Assembly: GCF_001685395.1 (NCBI RefSeq)
Contig: NZ_CP014167.1
Span: 2,485,501-2,549,500, forward strand
Direction of reading: 5' to 3'
DNA: 64,000 nt
Source: Paenibacillus yonginensis
GTDB taxonomy: Bacteria; Bacillota; Bacilli; Paenibacillales; Paenibacillaceae
Shown here piece after piece: positions 54,860-63,730 of the stretch. The notes below the pieces were generated by a model. That model searched no databases. It was not told where the DNA came from and worked only from the letters and a program-made list of their open reading frames with translations. Made by a program: the position numbers and the translations under genes. How positions within the stretch are numbered: the first letter of the stretch is position 1; every line of letters begins with the position of its first letter.

Positions 54860-54886
54860 TTAGCACTCACTACGATAGAGTGCTAA
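54860..54886 (-). promoter_or_regulatory. CIRCE operator of the hrcA-grpE-dnaK-dnaJ operon
   Basis: TTAGCACTC (54860-54868), a 9-base spacer and GAGTGCTAA (54878-54886) match the CIRCE consensus exactly. The operator lies between the promoter and the hrcA start. Confidence 0.97.
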
Positions 54887-54897
54887 TCACTATTACA

Positions 54898-54927
54898 AAA
54901 ATACCAGACCGACATGACGATTGTCAA
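54898..54927 (-). promoter_or_regulatory. SigA-type promoter of the hrcA operon
   Basis: On the minus strand TTGACA (54922-54927) and TATTTT (54898-54903), 18 bases apart, lie directly upstream of CIRCE. Confidence 0.7.
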
Positions 54928-54928
54928 G

Positions 54929-55396
54929 TCAGTCCAGCATTTTAAGCACGGCAATTTCATCGCAGCAATGCTGCTTTGCACAGTGGATGCAATCCGTCCA
55001 AACCTTCTCCGGAAAGATCTCTTTATCAACGACCTGAAAGCCGTTTTTTATAAAAAAGGATACCTCGTAAGTCAGCGCCATGATCTTCGGAATGGATCTG
55101 GCTTTCGCCTGTTCAATCAGCTTGCTGACGATCATGGACCCCAACCCCTGGCCTTTGCAGCCCTCAGTAATCCCTAAAGACCTGATCTCCACCAAATCGT
55201 CGCCGAGCTGGCAAAGCGAACCGCACCCGGCTACCTGGCCGTCCACCTCAACCACAACAAAGTCGTTGATCTGCCGTTCCAGAACCTTGCGTGACCTCGG
55301 AAGCATGATGCCCCTTCGCGCATATTCCTCAATCATTAAAAATAAGGGTTCAACATCATCGATGGTTGCAGTTCTGCATACGGCAACGGCTGGCAT
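54929..55396 (-). CDS. GNAT-family N-acetyltransferase (YjcF/ArgA-like)
   Basis: 155 residues from ATG 55396, which follows GGAGGTG. The acetyl-CoA loop is LGITEGCKGQGLGSMIVSKL in the pattern Q/R-x-x-G-x-G/A (GCKGQGLGS). Family blocks EIRSLGI and FFIKNGFQVVDKE are typical of N-acetylglutamate synthase-like acetyltransferases. A Cys/His-rich C-terminus (DCIHCAKQHCC) is unusual and may bind metal. Substrate unknown. It lies between hrcA and hemW, and its stop borders the hrcA -35 box. Confidence 0.85.
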   Translation of the reverse strand: MPAVAVCRTATIDDVEPLFLMIEEYARRGIMLPRSRKVLERQINDFVVVEVDGQVAGCGSLCQLGDDLVEIRSLGITEGCKGQGLGSMIVSKLIEQAKARSIPKIMALTYEVSFFIKNGFQVVDKEIFPEKVWTDCIHCAKQHCCDEIAVLKMLD

Positions 55397-55508
55397 CGTC
55401 AGTACACCTCCTCGGGTTAATAACACGAATAAATATACAATAACTCGTATAAAACTTCAATAGGTTCCTTTCAAATTTTAAAGGAATATTTTCCGGCTCA
55501 ACAAGCAC

Positions 55509-55544
55509 AAAAACGGACCTTGCCGGCAGTGGCAAAATCCGTTT
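55509..55544 (-). terminator. Intrinsic terminator of hemW
   Basis: On the minus strand AAACGGAttTTGCC pairs with GGCAAGGTCCGTTT, followed by a short T run (TTTTTG). Confidence 0.82.
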
Positions 55545-55583
55545 CTGTTTGTTTTTCAAATGGAACAACCGGGACCTTTCAAA

Positions 55584-56840
55584 TCAGTCTCCCAGAGTCA
55601 AATGTCCTATAAATGCGCCGAACACATCGTTTCCGTAAAGCACACCCTGCTCGCTCAGCTTGTACCCGTCCCCGTCGCTGCGGTTTACGAGCAGTCCCTG
55701 CTTGAGAAGGCGTTCAAGCGGAGCCTGGAACATGTCTTCAAACTTCCGGCCAAACTGGTCTTCAAACCGCGAGGTTTGAAGGCCATCCAGCATACGCAGG
55801 CCAACCATGGCGAAATCCTCCATCGCTTCCTCCGCAGATACCGTAAACTGCTCCAATCTCGGAAGCCCGGCCGCGGCCCCCTCATTATAAGGGTTGACCC
55901 CTTTAATATTCACATGCCGCTGTCTGCCGACATAGCCATGCGCTCCGGCCCCCAGACCATAATAGTCCTCGTTGCGCCAGTACGTCATATTGTGCCGGCT
56001 TTCAAAGCCCGGTTTGGCAAAATTGCTGATCTCATATTGCTTGTAGCCGGCCTCTTTCATCCTCGACATCAGCAGCAGATACATTTGCAGCTCGTCTTCT
56101 TCATTAGGAAGCGGCAGCTGATTCTTCTGATACATCGTATGGAACAGCGTATTCTCTTCGACCTTCAGACTGTAGACCGAATAATGCGGCAGATCCAGCT
56201 CAAGCGCTTTGGTAATGCTTTCGTTCAGCATCTCCACGGTCTGATTCGGCAACCCGAACATCAGGTCGATCGACAGGTTGTGAAGTCCGGCTTTATGCGC
56301 GTTCTCCAGGCTGCGGTAAACATCATCTGTATTATGAATGCGGCCAATGCCGCTCAGCAGCGTATTCTGGAAGGATTGGACGCCAAAGCTGACGCGGTTC
56401 ACTCCGCCCGCCTTCATTACCGCCAATTTATCCAGGTCAGTTGTCCCTGGGTTGGCTTCCATCGTAAATTCAATATCCGGAGCCCAGTTTGGAAAATGTT
56501 TGCGGACCGAAGCCAGGAAAAACTCCATTTCGTCCGGAGTCAGCACGGTCGGCGTACCGCCGCCCACAAAAATCGTATCGATCTGCTGCGGCGGCGTCTG
56601 TTGTACCGTAAGCGCCATCTCACGGTCCAGCGCCCGCAAATAATCCATGACCGGCTGATCCTTCAGCACATAGGAATTGAAATCACAGTAAAAACATTTA
56701 TTTGTACAAAACGGGATATGAATATAAACGGCTTTAGGCGAACCGAAGCTGGAACGAGCTTTCCCCGTTCCTGTCCCAGCGTCCACTTGTTGACCAGCCA
56801 ACCCTTGATTGCTCAGCCCTGTTTCGGTATGAATCTTCAT
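55584..56840 (-). CDS. hemW: Radical SAM protein HemW (HemN-like)
   Basis: 418 residues. The radical SAM cysteines are in PFCTNKCFYCDF (C-x3-C-x2-C), followed by FVGGGTPT and MEANPGT. The HemW C-terminal domain is present. HemW binds heme and is not the coproporphyrinogen oxidase HemN, though the sequences are related. The first 37 residues are a low-complexity Gly/Thr extension before AVYIHIPFC. The ribosome site is AGGAGGTG. It is followed by a terminator. Confidence 0.95.
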   Translation of the reverse strand: MKIHTETGLSNQGLAGQQVDAGTGTGKARSSFGSPKAVYIHIPFCTNKCFYCDFNSYVLKDQPVMDYLRALDREMALTVQQTPPQQIDTIFVGGGTPTVLTPDEMEFFLASVRKHFPNWAPDIEFTMEANPGTTDLDKLAVMKAGGVNRVSFGVQSFQNTLLSGIGRIHNTDDVYRSLENAHKAGLHNLSIDLMFGLPNQTVEMLNESITKALELDLPHYSVYSLKVEENTLFHTMYQKNQLPLPNEEDELQMYLLLMSRMKEAGYKQYEISNFAKPGFESRHNMTYWRNEDYYGLGAGAHGYVGRQRHVNIKGVNPYNEGAAAGLPRLEQFTVSAEEAMEDFAMVGLRMLDGLQTSRFEDQFGRKFEDMFQAPLERLLKQGLLVNRSDGDGYKLSEQGVLYGNDVFGAFIGHLTLGD

Positions 56841-56940
56841 GAACTATAACACCTCCTGGAAGCAAAACCTTCCGTCTTCCTTAATACCAATCTTACTTTT
56901 GTTCTTACTCCAGACCTTCATTCCGGCAGACAAATTTGCA

Positions 56941-56968
56941 AGAGGGAGCCGGTTAAACGGCTCCCCCT
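56941..56968 (-). terminator. Possible terminator hairpin after lepA
   Basis: gggagccg and cggctccc form a stem in the 227-base spacer between lepA and hemW. No T run follows on the minus strand, so the role is uncertain. Confidence 0.4.
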
Positions 56969-57067
56969 GATCCTTGATCCCTGCTATAAACGATACCTTA
57001 ATCCCTTGCTATGAACCAAGCCACAATCCATTAAGAAACCCCAATGAATTTCAGCTTGTATAGGTCC

Positions 57068-58885
57068 TTAATTATCGTCAATCTTGAGCACGGCCATAAA
57101 CGCTTCCTGCGGTACTTCCACGTTGCCGACCTGCTTCATCCGTTTCTTGCCTTCCTTCTGCTTCTCGAGCAATTTCCGTTTCCGGGAAATATCGCCGCCG
57201 TAACACTTCGCGAGTACGTTCTTGCGCATCGCTTTAACGGTTTCACGGGCAACGACCTTGGTGCCGATGGAAGCCTGAATCGGCACCTCGAACATTTGAC
57301 GCGGGATCAGCTCACGAAGCTTCTCGCAAATGATCCGCCCGCGCTGATAACCTTTATCCCGGTGAACGATAAAGGACAAGGCGTCGACCTGCTCCCCATT
57401 CAGCAGAATATCCATCTTCACGAGATTGGATTTGCGGTACCCGGACAGCTCGTAGTCGAACGACGCATAACCTTTCGTGCTTGACTTCAGCTGATCGAAG
57501 AAGTCATAAACGATCTCCGAAAGCGGAATCTGATACGTAATCGTAACCCGGGTGGTATCCAGGTATTCCATATTTACGAATTCACCGCGTTTGCCTTGGC
57601 AAAGCTCCATCACCGTACCTACATAATCGTTAGGCACGATAATCGCCGCTTTGACGTAAGGCTCTTCTACATATTCGATGCGTCCCACTTCCGGATAGTT
57701 GGAAGGGTTGTCGATTTCGATCGTTTCGCCGTTTGTCAGCGTAACCTTGTAAATAACGCTTGGCGCCGTAGTGATCAGCGGAATGTTGAATTCACGTTCA
57801 ATCCGCTCCTGAATAACGTCCATGTGCAGCAAACCGAGGAAACCGCAGCGGAAACCGAAGCCCAGCGCGCTGGACGTCTCCGGTTCGAAGCTCAGGGAAG
57901 CGTCGTTCAGCTGCAGCTTCTCCAGCGCTTCGCGCAGGTCGTTGTAATCCGACGTTTCGATCGGGTACAAGCCGCAGTAAACCATCGGATTGATTTTGCG
58001 GTAGCCCGGCAAAGGTTCAGCCGTCGGCTTCTTGGCGTCCGTTACAGTGTCGCCGACCCGGGTATCGCCGACATTTTTGATGCCGGCTACGATGAAACCT
58101 ACGTCTCCGACATTAAGTTCGTCGACGATGCTCATACGCGGTTTAAATGCGCCGACTTCAATAACGTCAAACGTCTTGTCGGTCGCCATCATTTTAATTT
58201 TGGAGCCTGCTTTGATTTTGCCGTTCACTACGCGGACATAAACAATAACCCCTTTGTAAGGGTCGTAATGCGAGTCGAAGATCAGCGCCTTGAGCGGCTC
58301 ATCCGGATCGCCGGTCGGGGCCGGAACCTGACGGACTACCTGCTCCAGAATTTCCTTGATGCCGATTCCCGCTTTAGCGGAAGCCAATACGGCTTCGCTG
58401 GCATCCAAGCCGATAACGTCTTCGATCTCCTGCTTGACCCGTTCCGGATCGGCGCTCGGCAGATCGATTTTGTTGATGACCGGCAGGATCTCCAAGTTAT
58501 TGTCCAAAGCCAGATATACGTTCGCCAGCGTCTGGGCTTCAATCCCCTGGGCCGCGTCCACTACAAGCAATGCGCCTTCACAGGCGGCCAAACTCCGGGA
58601 AACTTCATAAGTAAAATCGACGTGTCCCGGTGTATCGATCAGGTTCAGCAAATATTCTTCGCCGTCATCCGCTTTATAGGTCAAACGCACAGCCTGAAGT
58701 TTGATCGTGATTCCACGTTCCCGTTCCAGCTCCATTTGGTCCAGCACCTGCTCTTGCATTTCACGGGACGAAAGCGCTCCGGTAAATTCAAGAATCCGGT
58801 CGGCCAACGTGGATTTGCCGTGGTCTATATGTGCAATGATACTGAAATTCCTGATTTTCTTCTGTCGTTCTCTAATGTCGCTCAT
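57068..58885 (-). CDS. lepA: Elongation factor 4 (LepA)
   Basis: 605 residues. The GTPase domain has [14 protein letters not shown] (G1), DTPGHVDF (G3) and NKIDLP (G4). The LepA C-terminal domain ends [13 protein letters not shown]. It is a ribosome-associated GTPase thought to act on stalled or misassembled ribosomes. It follows the yqxA-like gene in the conserved order gpr-spoIIP-yqxA-lepA. The ribosome site is GGGGGTAAGG. Confidence 0.98.
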   Translation of the reverse strand: MSDIRERQKKIRNFSIIAHIDHGKSTLADRILEFTGALSSREMQEQVLDQMELERERGITIKLQAVRLTYKADDGEEYLLNLIDTPGHVDFTYEVSRSLAACEGALLVVDAAQGIEAQTLANVYLALDNNLEILPVINKIDLPSADPERVKQEIEDVIGLDASEAVLASAKAGIGIKEILEQVVRQVPAPTGDPDEPLKALIFDSHYDPYKGVIVYVRVVNGKIKAGSKIKMMATDKTFDVIEVGAFKPRMSIVDELNVGDVGFIVAGIKNVGDTRVGDTVTDAKKPTAEPLPGYRKINPMVYCGLYPIETSDYNDLREALEKLQLNDASLSFEPETSSALGFGFRCGFLGLLHMDVIQERIEREFNIPLITTAPSVIYKVTLTNGETIEIDNPSNYPEVGRIEYVEEPYVKAAIIVPNDYVGTVMELCQGKRGEFVNMEYLDTTRVTITYQIPLSEIVYDFFDQLKSSTKGYASFDYELSGYRKSNLVKMDILLNGEQVDALSFIVHRDKGYQRGRIICEKLRELIPRQMFEVPIQASIGTKVVARETVKAMRKNVLAKCYGGDISRKRKLLEKQKEGKKRMKQVGNVEVPQEAFMAVLKIDDN

Positions 58886-58971
58886 GCCTTACCCCCACAC
58901 AGGTACTTATAACCATTACTTCATTATAACAGATTGAAGGATACACCAGCAATGGCAAGTACAAAAAACAG

Positions 58972-59511
58972 CTATTCGGTAAGCGAACCAAACAGAGAGA
59001 CGACCCAATTTATGCTTTTCTGGGAGACATTCTGCAGCAGCTCCCCCGTTTTGTCCGCAAAACGGTCAACCGAGGTCTGCGGAGCAGGCGACATCAGCAG
59101 CTGTCCAGGAGACTGGTATTGGGGGACACCCGCCGTATTTCCAGACTCTCCGGCAGAACCGCCCGCAACCTGAGGCAGCTGCGCTGAAGCAGGCAGGGAT
59201 CCCTGCCCCTGCTGCTGTGCCGGGGTTTGTACATAATAATAGGTTGTTCCGTTCGGCAGCTTCACATAAGTGCCTTGTTCGTATCCGCTGCCTGCTGCAG
59301 AAGTTCCGCTGCCGGGTTGTACCGGAGCAGAAGCAGCAGGAGCTCCCTGCGAAGCGGCGGCCACGCCCGAGGAAAGGGTTCCCTGCAGCGACCCGGCCTG
59401 GGCGGTATAACCGCCAGCCGGATCGCCGCCTGAAACAAGCTGCATGCCCAAGGCCGCTCCTGCGGCCAGCAGGCTTCCATACAGCAGAACTTTTTTTACA
59501 CCGCGGGCCAT
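58972..59511 (-). CDS. YqxA-like small secreted protein
   Basis: 179 residues. A basic start and one hydrophobic helix (LLYGSLLAAGAALGMQLV) are followed by a Gly/Ser/Ala/Gln-rich linker and an amphipathic C-terminal helix (VDRFADKTGELLQNVSQKSINWVVSLF). No catalytic motif is seen. In B. subtilis the YqxA protein (DUF3679) has the same position between spoIIP and lepA and a similar layout, but the sequence similarity is low. Ribosome site AAGGAGGGG. Confidence 0.7.
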   Translation of the reverse strand: MARGVKKVLLYGSLLAAGAALGMQLVSGGDPAGGYTAQAGSLQGTLSSGVAAASQGAPAASAPVQPGSGTSAAGSGYEQGTYVKLPNGTTYYYVQTPAQQQGQGSLPASAQLPQVAGGSAGESGNTAGVPQYQSPGQLLMSPAPQTSVDRFADKTGELLQNVSQKSINWVVSLFGSLTE

Positions 59512-59526
59512 ATGATCCCCTCCTTA

Positions 59527-60915
59527 TTAAGGTTTTGTCGTCTTGCTGGAACCCGAAGCCGTACTGTTCACCTTCTCCGCCTTCTGATTCTCGAAATAAA
59601 CGTCGGCCAGCGTATCGGCCAGAATCTTGGAGGTACGCTGCAGCTCCTCCTTCGTATTATCAATACCGCCTACCTCGATTAAAACGCTGTTCGGCGATAA
59701 GGACTGGTTGTATTCCCCGTTGCCCTGGGCATTTGTTTTGCCCCAGATGCCGCGGGATAGGCCTGGATATTTTTTCTCGATCCGTTCATAAATTTTATTG
59801 GCGAATGCTTCGTTTTTCTTCCAGTCAGGATTGCCGTGTCCGATGATGAAATAAAGCTGCGCATAACTGACGCCGTTGATGGTTGTGGTTGTTTTGCTGT
59901 ATCTTTGCGAATCCCGGTGAATGTCGATGAAATAATTCAGATCCGCATATTCGGCCAGCGCTTCTTTGACCGTGACCCGCGAATACTTGTAGGAATAGTT
60001 ATAGTTGTAGCCCTGCACATTTTTCATATAGTCTTCAAAAGCGTGATAAGCCCCTACTCCTTTTTTCTCCAATTCGCGGGCAATAAAGTCACCGACAACC
60101 CCAACATTTTTGGCCGGATTGGACGAGCTGGGATTATCGCTCTGTTTATTCAGCAGAGGATTATAGGATTCATAGGGATGGGAATGGTAGATCATGACTG
60201 CTTTTCGTTCATTGGCCGTGGAGGAGGAGGTCCCCTCCTTTCCCCCGTTCCCTTTGGACTCTTCCGCGTTATCCGGTTTACTTGTTCCCGGCTGCTCGCC
60301 CGAAGACTGCTGGCCAGACGGATCCTTGGCCGGATTGCCGCCGCCAGCCTGGTCTTTGGTGCCCGCAGACGAGGACCCGTTTGGATCAGGCTTCGACTTC
60401 GAGCCCGGGTCCTGCTCGTCCGAGTCATCGGTGACGCTGCTGTCGGGGTGGTCATCCGTATCAGCAGCCGTACGATAATCCTCCGGCGCAGTCGGCGCCG
60501 TCATTCCGGAGCCCGCCCGCAGCAGAATCGGATTGCCGGCCGCAAGGCCTGGAACTTCCCGGGCAACCAGACTTTTCGGATCCGATGGGTTGACGTTCGT
60601 CAGCAGCTGGAAGACGAAATTGGTCATATTTGCTCCGGTCAGCACTTCATCCTTCACCGGCTCCTTGTTCTTCAAATGGGGGACTTCCATACCCAGCATT
60701 TCGGCAAAAAAGCCGCCGGGCAGCGACGAGGCCAGCCCTTTCATCGAAGAGACAGGCGAGCTGTTCATCTTGTTCTCCGCAAGCCCGCCTATCCCCAGCA
60801 GCATAAAAAAGATGAACGACAACAGCGTAAGCACGATCATTGTCCGGCCCATCGCCAATATTTGAATGGTTCTCCGTTTGAACTGTCCGACATTCCATGT
60901 TTTAAACCCGTTCAT
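59527..60915 (-). CDS. spoIIP: Stage II sporulation protein P
   Basis: 462 residues. One N-terminal membrane helix (IVLTLLSFIFFMLLGIGGLA) is followed by a long disordered Pro/Ser/Gly/Asp-rich linker (about 140-240). The C-terminal amidase/endopeptidase domain has YHSHPYESYNP, DIHRDSQRYSKT and VLIEVGGIDNT. SpoIIP degrades septal peptidoglycan with SpoIID and SpoIIM during engulfment. It is located between gpr and yqxA, as in Bacillus. The linker is unusually long. The ribosome site is AAGGAGG. Confidence 0.96.
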   Translation of the reverse strand: MNGFKTWNVGQFKRRTIQILAMGRTMIVLTLLSFIFFMLLGIGGLAENKMNSSPVSSMKGLASSLPGGFFAEMLGMEVPHLKNKEPVKDEVLTGANMTNFVFQLLTNVNPSDPKSLVAREVPGLAAGNPILLRAGSGMTAPTAPEDYRTAADTDDHPDSSVTDDSDEQDPGSKSKPDPNGSSSAGTKDQAGGGNPAKDPSGQQSSGEQPGTSKPDNAEESKGNGGKEGTSSSTANERKAVMIYHSHPYESYNPLLNKQSDNPSSSNPAKNVGVVGDFIARELEKKGVGAYHAFEDYMKNVQGYNYNYSYKYSRVTVKEALAEYADLNYFIDIHRDSQRYSKTTTTINGVSYAQLYFIIGHGNPDWKKNEAFANKIYERIEKKYPGLSRGIWGKTNAQGNGEYNQSLSPNSVLIEVGGIDNTKEELQRTSKILADTLADVYFENQKAEKVNSTASGSSKTTKP

Positions 60916-61141
60916 TCTTGTGCCTCCTTACCCGGTTGGTGGATTGCATGTTTATACTTCAAATCTATGAACCGGATGATAGAGGTAGAACCTGAAATCT
61001 ATTATTTATTGAGAGGGGAGGACGGGAGACCGCAGTAAACGGCAAAAAAGCCGCCCGCCCCTTAGCTTGGCTAAGAGTGGAGCAGCTATGATTAATTCTC
61101 TTATTAAATTAAAATCGGCTTATTTAAGCTTATTCGATGAA

Positions 61142-62146
61142 TTAATGCGTATAAGCCGCCACATTATCACCGTTAACCGCCTGATGCAGAGCAGCATTCA
61201 AACCGCTGGCGATCACGTTGGCAATGTCCTCTACAAACTCGTCGATTTCTTTAGGCGTAACGACCACGTCATGACCCAGAGGCTGAAGCACTTCCTTAAC
61301 TAACATAAGCCGTTCCTGTTCGCCAAGCTCCGGCAGCATACCGAGAATCTGCTTCGTTTGTTCCGCCCCGCTGCCCGAAAAATGCTGCTTCATCATGTCA
61401 ATAACGCTGCCAACGATGGTAGAAGCATAACAAACGGTAGGTACGCCAATTGCAATACACGGCACGCCCAGAATATCCTGGGTCAATCCCCGGCGTTTGT
61501 TGCCAACCCCGGAACCCGGATGGATGCCGATGTCCGCGATCTGAATCGTTGTATTCACCCGTTCAAGCGACTTGGAAGCAAGGGCGTCAATCGCAATGAC
61601 CGCATCCGGCTTGATCCGGTCGACAATGCCTTTAACAACGTCGCTGGATTCAATGCCCGTAAGGCCCAGCACGCCTGGCGCAACTGCGCTGACTTCCCGG
61701 TAGCCGTCGTTGACCTGGTCTGGAGCAAGCTCGAAATAATGGCGGGTCACCAGAATATTTTCCACTACAAGCGGCCCTAGCGAGTCCGGTGTAACATTCC
61801 AGTTGCCAAGGCCAACCACCAGAATTTTGGCTTCCGAGGAAATGCCGATCTTCTGCAGGAAACCGCTGAACTCCTTTACAAACGTTTGGGCCACCTGCTC
61901 CTGCAAATCGGTGTCCTGATTGCGCAGGCCCGGCACCTCCACCGTGATATAGTGGCCCTGAATACGTCCGATCCGCTGGGAAGCGGCTTCATTGGTAACA
62001 TCAATGCGAGTGACTTTAATGCCGCCGTGCTCCTCGACTTCTTCATTTAGTCCCGGGATCGGTCCCCCGTAAGAAGCTTCCGCAATCTCTTTGGCTTCCA
62101 CCGCCAAATCCGTCCGTACATTATATTTCTGCAAATCCAGTTCCAT
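61142..62146 (-). CDS. gpr: GPR germination protease
   Basis: 334 residues. The start (DLQKYNVRTDLAVEAKEI) is the site of self-processing in the family. Aspartate motifs (DALASKSLERVNTTIQIAD and PGSGVGNKR) are conserved. It degrades the small acid-soluble spore proteins at germination. It lies directly upstream of spoIIP, and the start has the site AGGAGG. The 226-base spacer after it holds no convincing gene. Confidence 0.97.
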   Translation of the reverse strand: MELDLQKYNVRTDLAVEAKEIAEASYGGPIPGLNEEVEEHGGIKVTRIDVTNEAASQRIGRIQGHYITVEVPGLRNQDTDLQEQVAQTFVKEFSGFLQKIGISSEAKILVVGLGNWNVTPDSLGPLVVENILVTRHYFELAPDQVNDGYREVSAVAPGVLGLTGIESSDVVKGIVDRIKPDAVIAIDALASKSLERVNTTIQIADIGIHPGSGVGNKRRGLTQDILGVPCIAIGVPTVCYASTIVGSVIDMMKQHFSGSGAEQTKQILGMLPELGEQERLMLVKEVLQPLGHDVVVTPKEIDEFVEDIANVIASGLNAALHQAVNGDNVAAYTH

Positions 62147-62242
62147 CGTCTAACCTCCTGTTTGCGCCAGTTTAACTGTAGTTTGCGGGACAAACGTCAA
62201 GTTTATACAAAAGATATGGTTTTAAGGATTTTGCGGATTTTA

Positions 62243-62271
62243 TTGCATTTTGTCCTAGCACATGCTAAACT
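62243..62271 (+). promoter_or_regulatory. SigA-type promoter of rpsT
   Basis: TTGCAT (62243-62248) and TAAACT (62266-62271) with a 17-base spacer lie 54 bases upstream of the rpsT start. Confidence 0.7.
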
Positions 62272-62324
62272 ATTTTAAGTTGTGAACCATCTGAGTGATC
62301 ATGCCTTACAGGAGGTGAAATGCA

Positions 62325-62597
62325 ATGCCAAACATTAAATCCGCGATCAAACGCGTTAAGACTAGCGAGAAACGCCGCGCTCTGAACGCTTCCCAAAAAT
62401 CCGCACTTCGTACAGTTGTTAAAACTGCCGATACAGCGCTGGTAGGTAACGATGTGGAAGCAGCTAAAGCTGCAATCGTTGCTGCTACAAAGAAATTGGA
62501 TAAAGCCGCAACTAAAGGTTTGATCCACAAAAATGCAGCTGCCCGCAAGAAATCCCGTCTTGCCAAGAAACTGAACGCTCTTACGTCCCAAGCGTAA
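62325..62597 (+). CDS. rpsT: 30S ribosomal protein S20
   Basis: 90 residues, an all-helical basic protein. The start [18 protein letters not shown] and the C-terminus [18 protein letters not shown] are the family pattern. It binds the 16S rRNA 5' domain. A strong ribosome site (AGGAGGTGA) precedes the ATG. It is the only plus-strand core gene between lepA and the right end, divergent from gpr as in Bacillus. Confidence 0.98.
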   Translation: MPNIKSAIKRVKTSEKRRALNASQKSALRTVVKTADTALVGNDVEAAKAAIVAATKKLDKAATKGLIHKNAAARKKSRLAKKLNALTSQA

Positions 62598-62631
62598 TTG
62601 TCCGTTTATATACAGCATAGCTGACATGAAG

Positions 62632-62664
62632 AAACCCTGAACGAGCAATCGTTTGGGGTTTTTT
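62632..62664 (+). terminator. Intrinsic terminator of rpsT
   Basis: aaaccctgaacga pairs imperfectly with tcgtttggggtt, followed by tttt. Confidence 0.8.
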
Positions 62665-62702
62665 AATATTGTAATTTAGGACAGCCATCAAAACTTGTGT
62701 CC

Positions 62703-62858
62703 CTAATGATTAGGGTAAACAATTAGGGTCTCTCTGCGGCTTCCGACCAAACCCGAATAAGGTTTTTTTTTCTGATAAGATTCTGGATTGACAGTAAAAC
62801 CCAGCTCCTTTAAATATCGTATAGCTTGGGCTTTTTTCACTTTGTTTAACTGATTCAT
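62703..62858 (-). CDS. Small basic protein, paralogue of the next upstream small gene
   Basis: 51 residues from ATG 62858 (an alternative longer frame starts at 62936, but inside the terminator). The sequence VKKAQAIRYLKELGFTV followed by PYSGLVGSRRETLIV aligns with the 54-residue protein encoded at 62972-63136. No named family is recognised. A perfect -10 (TATAAT on the minus strand, 62893-62898) lies upstream. Function unknown. Confidence 0.55.
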   Translation of the reverse strand: MNQLNKVKKAQAIRYLKELGFTVNPESYQKKKPYSGLVGSRRETLIVYPNH

Positions 62859-62892
62859 ATGCTGTCCACTTTCCTTTGCAATTAGTTGACTT

Positions 62893-62923
62893 ATTATATG
62901 CAAAAGGCTTGAAGAATCATCAA
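62893..62923 (-). promoter_or_regulatory. Candidate promoter of the 51-residue gene
   Basis: TATAAT at 62893-62898 (minus strand) is a perfect -10. The best -35, TTGATG at 62918-62923, is 19 bases away, which is wide. Confidence 0.4.
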
Positions 62924-62946
62924 AAAAGGTCGGCATTTGCCGACCT
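62922..62946 (-). terminator. Intrinsic terminator between two small paralogous genes
   Basis: AGGTCGGCA and TGCCGACCT form the stem on the minus strand, followed by TTTTTT. It ends the transcript of the 54-residue gene and separates it from the 51-residue one. Confidence 0.85.
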
Positions 62947-62971
62947 CATTATTTTATATTAGTTACTTATG

Positions 62972-63136
62972 TTACTTCATTATAAGCGGGCTGTTTCGCT
63001 TACCGATAAGGGCACTGAAACCCTTTTTAGGTTTTTTCCCCTTCGATCGATCTGTTTGGACTTCGTAACCAGCCTCTATTAACAATTGAATGACCTCGGC
63101 AGCATTACGGACCTTCTTCTCCGGTTTGAGTACCAT
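62972..63136 (-). CDS. Small basic protein of unknown family
   Basis: 54 residues from ATG 63136 to TAA 62972. It reads MVLKPEKKVRNAAEVIQLL, then IEAGYEVQTD, a Lys-rich stretch and GFSALIGKRNSPLIMK. The helix-turn and K-rich/GFSxLIGxR pattern is shared with the 51-residue protein next to it. A ribosome site (AAGGGTGATG) precedes the start. The upstream gene ends 15 bases before, so the two are probably cotranscribed. Confidence 0.65.
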   Translation of the reverse strand: MVLKPEKKVRNAAEVIQLLIEAGYEVQTDRSKGKKPKKGFSALIGKRNSPLIMK

Positions 63137-63151
63137 GTTATCATCACCCTT

Positions 63152-63691
63152 CTAGCTACGATTATACACCTTTTGGAAACATTTTTGAAGCTGGCTCTCG
63201 AAACCATCGGCTGTAAAAGAAAGAATTTCATCAAAATCAGGATCAATAATAATTTCTTCATCCAGGACAATTACATATAAATATTGGCGGTCATGATCAT
63301 GAAAAGGACTTGCAATATACTGCCTGTTTGCCTTTCCGTTGCTCCCATGGTGAGAAAAAGTATAAGGCCTGTCAGCCAGGATTGATTGCAAAAATCCAGT
63401 CCTTTTTTTGGCTTGTAGTGCTACAACCCTGTCAGGAGGTATTATTTTAATTTGAATTTCACTTTCGATAGCTGCCTCTAAGATATCTATACCCAAAGAA
63501 GTAAAGGCATAAGTAATGGCATCCTCTTCCGTAAAATCTCTTTTCGCCTTTCTTGAAATAACTCTTGAGTACTTCTTAGTAAATTCGATTAACTTATTAG
63601 CATCAATTTCCTCCATGTTTCCGTTCCCGAACAGAGACCGGACCGCTTCTTGATACTCTCTCATAATTTGCATACTGTACGAGTAATACAA
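63152..63691 (-). CDS. Hypothetical protein, downstream half of an interrupted ORF
   Basis: 179 residues counted from TTG 63691, ending 15 bases before the 54-residue gene. It is in the same frame as the upstream partial ORF and separated from it only by one TGA (63731-63733); no stop occurs in the 13 codons between. No ribosome site precedes the TTG or the next ATG (63673), so an independent start is doubtful. The sequence shows helices (YSMQIMREYQEAVRS, FTEEDAITYAFTSLGIDILEAA) and a strand-rich end (YLYVIVLDEEIIIDPDFDEI). I recognise no family. Confidence 0.6.
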   Translation of the reverse strand: MYYSYSMQIMREYQEAVRSLFGNGNMEEIDANKLIEFTKKYSRVISRKAKRDFTEEDAITYAFTSLGIDILEAAIESEIQIKIIPPDRVVALQAKKRTGFLQSILADRPYTFSHHGSNGKANRQYIASPFHDHDRQYLYVIVLDEEIIIDPDFDEILSFTADGFESQLQKCFQKVYNRS

Positions 63692-63730
63692 CTGTTGAGC
63701 CGCATTAATATCTATAGCTTCTCGGGCGTA

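Noticed and set aside
57596..58912. 438-residue plus-strand ORF opposite lepA
   Set aside because: Shadow of lepA; no recognisable domain.
61067..61303. 78-residue plus-strand ORF overlapping gpr
   Set aside because: Most of it is opposite the 3' part of gpr and the sequence shows no domain.
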